DNA of 15,462 bases from an uncultured Clostridia bacterium (GTDB lineage: Bacteria; Bacillota; Clostridia; Christensenellales; Aristaeellaceae): the NCBI GenBank assembly GCA_934621485.1, contig CAKTUS010000060.1, positions 1 through 15,462 on the forward strand. The letters are read 5' to 3'. Every line of letters begins with the position of its first letter. Within the stretch, counting starts at the first letter, position 1. The position numbers and the translations under genes were made by a program. Shown here one piece after another: positions 13,175 through 15,462 of this stretch. The notes under the pieces are model-generated. The model ran no database searches and was not told where the DNA came from. It was given only the letters and a program-made list of their open reading frames with translations.

Positions 13175-13198
13175 GATTTGAATTCGGAGGTGCTTTTT

Positions 13199-14779
13199 AT
13201 GTGTTCGATTTTCGGCGTGGAAACCAAAACCATCCCTGTGCAGCAACTTCGGGAGCATTTTGACCGTACGCTGTCCCGCGGGCCGGATATGTCCCGCCTG
13301 GCGGAGGTGCCCTGCGGATACCTGGGCTTTCATCGTCTGGCCATTATGGGGCTGGACGAAAGCGGCATGCAGCCCTTTGAAATGGACGGCAGCTATGTGG
13401 TATGCAACGGGGAGCTATACGGCTTTCGGCCGATTCGCCAGCGGCTGAAGGAAAAATACGTTTTCCACAGCGATTCGGACTGCGAGATTCTGCTGCCCCT
13501 GTACCGGGAGTATGGACTGGATATGTTCCAAACACTGGACGCGGAGTTTGCGCTGATTCTGTATGATGCAAAGCGGGGCAGTCTGGTGGCCGCCCGCGAT
13601 CCGATCGGCATCCGGCCGCTGTATTATGGCCGCACGGCGGACGGCTCCATGGCCTTTGCCAGCGAGCCCCAAAACCTGATGGGTCTGTGCGATACCATTC
13701 TGCCCTTTCCGCCGGGCTGCTACTGGGCCGACGGCCGGTTTACCCGTTATGCCGATCTGACTCATGTGGATCAGTTTATCATGCAGGATGAAGAAACGGT
13801 TTGCCGCGGTCTGCACGATTTGCTGATTGCCGGGGTGGAAAAGCGGCTGGACGCCGATGCGCCGGTAGGCTTTCTGCTCAGCGGTGGCCTGGACAGCTCG
13901 CTGGTATGCGCCATTGCCGCCCGCAAGCTGGGCAAGCCCATTCGCACCTTTTCCATTGGCATGGACACGGACGCCATTGATTTGAAATACGCCCGGCAGG
14001 TAGCCGATTTCATCGGCAGCCGGCATACCGAGGTTATCATTTCCCGAGAGAATGTGTTGGAGGCGCTGGAGCCGGTGGTCAAGCTGCTTGGCACCTACGA
14101 TATCACCACCATTCGCGCCAGCATTGGCATGTACCTGGTTTGCAAGCATATTCATGAGCATACCGATATTCGGGTGCTGCTGACCGGAGAAATTTCCGAC
14201 GAACTGTTCGGCTATAAATACACCGATTTTGCACCGGACGCCGCCGCTTTCCAGCAGGAGGCGGAAAAACGGGTGCGGGAATTGCACATGTACGATGTGC
14301 TTCGAGCGGACCGCTGCATTTCGGTAAACTCGCTGGAAGCCCGCGTGCCCTTTGGCGACCTGGCTTTTGCGCACTACGCCATGGCCATTGACCCTGTGCT
14401 GAAAATGAACCGGCATCAAATGGGCAAATATCTGCTGCGGCATGCCTTTGAAAACGACGGCCTTCTGCCACCTTCCATTCTGTGGCGGCAAAAGGCCGCC
14501 TTCAGCGACGCTGTGGGTCATTCGATGGTGGATGATTTGAAGGCTTATGCGGAAACGCAATATACGGACGAAGCCTTCCGGCGTGGCTGTGAAGCCTATG
14601 CTTTCGCCAGGCCCTTTACCAAGGAAAGCTTGCTGTACCGTGACCTGTTTGAAGCTTACTATCCAGGTCAGGCGGCCATGATTCAGGATTTCTGGATGCC
14701 TAACCGTACCTGGCCTGGATGCGATGTGGACGATCCTTCCGCCCGAGTGCTGAAAAACTATGGTGACAGCGGAAAATGA
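13199..14779 (+). CDS. asnB: Asparagine synthetase (glutamine-hydrolysing)
   Basis: A 526-residue cytosolic enzyme that makes asparagine from aspartate, ATP and glutamine. The N-terminal class II glutaminase domain starts at the catalytic Cys2 (MCSIFGVE) after Met removal and keeps R28-G29-P30, GFHRLAIMG near 43-51, CNGELYG near 69-75 and D94. The C-terminal synthetase domain carries the PP-loop SGGLDSS at 228-234, then RTFSIGMD, TGEISDELFGYKY and the RQKAAFSDAVG segment. The frame is open upstream to 13124, but ATG 13199 is certain because the nucleophile must be residue 2 and GGAGG lies eight bases before it. The length is slightly under that of E. coli AsnB. Control is by the T-box leader with an AAC specifier, so expression should rise when tRNA-Asn is uncharged. 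Confidence 0.96.
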   Translation: MCSIFGVETKTIPVQQLREHFDRTLSRGPDMSRLAEVPCGYLGFHRLAIMGLDESGMQPFEMDGSYVVCNGELYGFRPIRQRLKEKYVFHSDSDCEILLPLYREYGLDMFQTLDAEFALILYDAKRGSLVAARDPIGIRPLYYGRTADGSMAFASEPQNLMGLCDTILPFPPGCYWADGRFTRYADLTHVDQFIMQDEETVCRGLHDLLIAGVEKRLDADAPVGFLLSGGLDSSLVCAIAARKLGKPIRTFSIGMDTDAIDLKYARQVADFIGSRHTEVIISRENVLEALEPVVKLLGTYDITTIRASIGMYLVCKHIHEHTDIRVLLTGEISDELFGYKYTDFAPDAAAFQQEAEKRVRELHMYDVLRADRCISVNSLEARVPFGDLAFAHYAMAIDPVLKMNRHQMGKYLLRHAFENDGLLPPSILWRQKAAFSDAVGHSMVDDLKAYAETQYTDEAFRRGCEAYAFARPFTKESLLYRDLFEAYYPGQAAMIQDFWMPNRTWPGCDVDDPSARVLKNYGDSGK

Positions 14780-15260
14780 AAGCTCGGAACGTCAAAAAGC
14801 CCGGCTGCTTTGCGGCGGAAACAGGCGCTTCCCGTCTGATGAGCGTTTCGTTCGTTTCTGTTCACGCTCGCCGGGCTTACGGGTCTGACGGCGCTTGTGC
14901 CCGCAGGCTTTCAAGGCTTGCTGCGCCTCCCCGCCTGCGTTTGGAAAGATTGGAGCAGGCAAGCGATGAGAAATCGGAAATGCTGCTCAAGCTCGCCCAA
15001 AGCCAGGCTTCAGCTCCTTGCCCCCTTATCGGTGGCCGGCGTCTGCGACCGTCGCAACGCCGGTTCGCGGGAAAAACGCTTGGTACAAGGCTTAGGGGCT
15101 GCGTCCCTAAAAGCCCGGCAGGCGCTGGAGAGAAGCGGGCGCCCAGTGGGCACAACCGTAGCGACACGCAGGTGGGGCGCAAAACGCGGAAGGACTACGG
15201 CGGTTGTCCTTCCCGCGTTTGAGCAACCGCTCCGCCTTCTGCAACTCCGGTTTTGGCAAT

Positions 15261-15278
15261 CGCCGTTCGGCGTTTTTT
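15261..15278 (+). terminator. Weak terminator candidate
   Basis: A four-base-pair stem, CGCC (15261-15264), loop GTTC, GGCG (15269-15272), is directly followed by six T residues (15273-15278) and, after a G, four more. The stem is short. It could stop transcription coming through from asnB before the next gene. Confidence 0.4.
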
Positions 15279-15407
15279 GTTTTCCAGCGGCAGACGTTCA
15301 AGACAAAGGGGCCTGATTCCTTCTACAAGGCGCGCAATATGTGTAACAAGCCGCCGCTCCATGGGCCTGTAAACGGCCTGACGGCCAGGGCAACAGCATT
15401 TAAAAAG

Positions 15408-15416
15408 TGATATAAT
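15408..15416 (+). promoter_or_regulatory. Extended -10 promoter candidate
   Basis: TGATATAAT at 15408-15416 is a perfect -10 hexamer with the TGn extension. No -35 box is seen 16-18 bases upstream. The start point would fall near 15423, two bases before the ATG at 15425, so this promoter would give an almost leaderless message. Confidence 0.45.
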
Positions 15417-15424
15417 GGAGTGGT

Positions 15425-15462
15425 ATGAAGATAGAAGAATTGCGGGAAAAACTCCAGGAGCT
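15425..15462 (+). CDS. Start of a gene cut by the window end
   Basis: ATG at 15425 opens a frame that stays open for the remaining 12 codons, reading MKIEELREKLQE. GGAG at 15417-15420 is four bases before the ATG, which is close for a ribosome binding site. The residues suggest a charged N-terminal helix; no family can be named from so little. The gene must continue to the right of the window if it is real. Confidence 0.5.
   Translation, partial: MKIEELREKLQE

Larger units (their letters stand above)
14780..15424. other. Structured non-coding spacer after asnB
   Basis: No supported gene. It contains a minus-strand copy of the T-run/GAC motif (14798-14791), which shares a 14-base match (14785-14798) with 8955-8968. 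AAGCCCGGC (14797-14805) can pair with GCCGGGCTT (14870-14878) over an inner GAGCG/CGCTC stem (14841-14869). A hairpin TTAGGG, loop GCTGCGT, CCCTAA lies at 15092-15110. A 13-bp bulged stem at 15183-15219 ends in TTT and could terminate asnB transcription. The remainder is GC-rich with no codon-like pattern. Confidence 0.5.

Noticed and set aside
13415..14560. 381-codon open frame on the minus strand opposite asnB
   Set aside because: The plus strand encodes an unmistakable asparagine synthetase with all catalytic motifs; the antisense product shows no recognisable domain.

Overview
The window looks like a high-GC chromosomal segment from a Clostridia-type Bacillota (Firmicutes). The reasons are strong AGGAGG-type ribosome binding sites, GTG and TTG starts next to them, -35/-10 promoters with exact 17-bp spacers, a T-box leader on an asparagine synthetase gene, a PPi-dependent phosphofructokinase, and a Firmicutes-style eutABCLM gene order. 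No rRNA, tRNA, insertion sequence, integrase or CRISPR array was seen. The taxonomy is inference.

Layout: (1) 1-662 is non-coding, hairpin-rich and carries imperfect repeats. (2) 690-2667 (+) is a two-gene unit: a FadR-type GntR regulator with a promoter and a palindromic operator candidate, then a PPi-type 6-phosphofructokinase. (3) 8788-2671 (-) is a compact ethanolamine utilisation operon with a clear promoter at 8843-8871: eutA (reactivase), eutB and eutC (AdoCbl-dependent ethanolamine ammonia-lyase), eutL and eutM (microcompartment shell), eutT (corrinoid adenosyltransferase), and last a cytosolic glycerophosphodiester phosphodiesterase. (4) 8872-9428 is a second structured, repeat-bearing spacer. 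(5) 9429-10448 (+) is an exported CapA-family protein. (6) 12708-10656 (-) is an acyltransferase of the HxxxDxxG type, translationally coupled to a polytopic membrane protein. (7) 12819-14779 (+) is asnB behind a long leader holding an intrinsic-terminator-like hairpin and then an asparagine-type T-box. (8) 14780-15424 is a third structured spacer, followed by the first codons of a gene cut by the window end.

How the genes work together: the eut operon encodes conversion of ethanolamine to acetaldehyde plus ammonia inside a shell, reactivation of the enzyme, and supply of adenosylcobalamin. The terminal GDPD could release ethanolamine and glycerol-3-phosphate from glycerophosphoethanolamine, which would tie phospholipid head-group salvage to the pathway; this is inference from position. 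The window has no acetaldehyde dehydrogenase, alcohol dehydrogenase, phosphotransacetylase, pentameric shell protein or EutVW regulator, so the pathway must be completed elsewhere.

The least explained signal is a family of short hairpin repeats shared by the three non-coding spacers. One hairpin type keeps its loop while the outer base pairs differ in a compensatory way. The tandem arrangement of an early terminator-like hairpin and a T-box ahead of asnB also deserves a second look.
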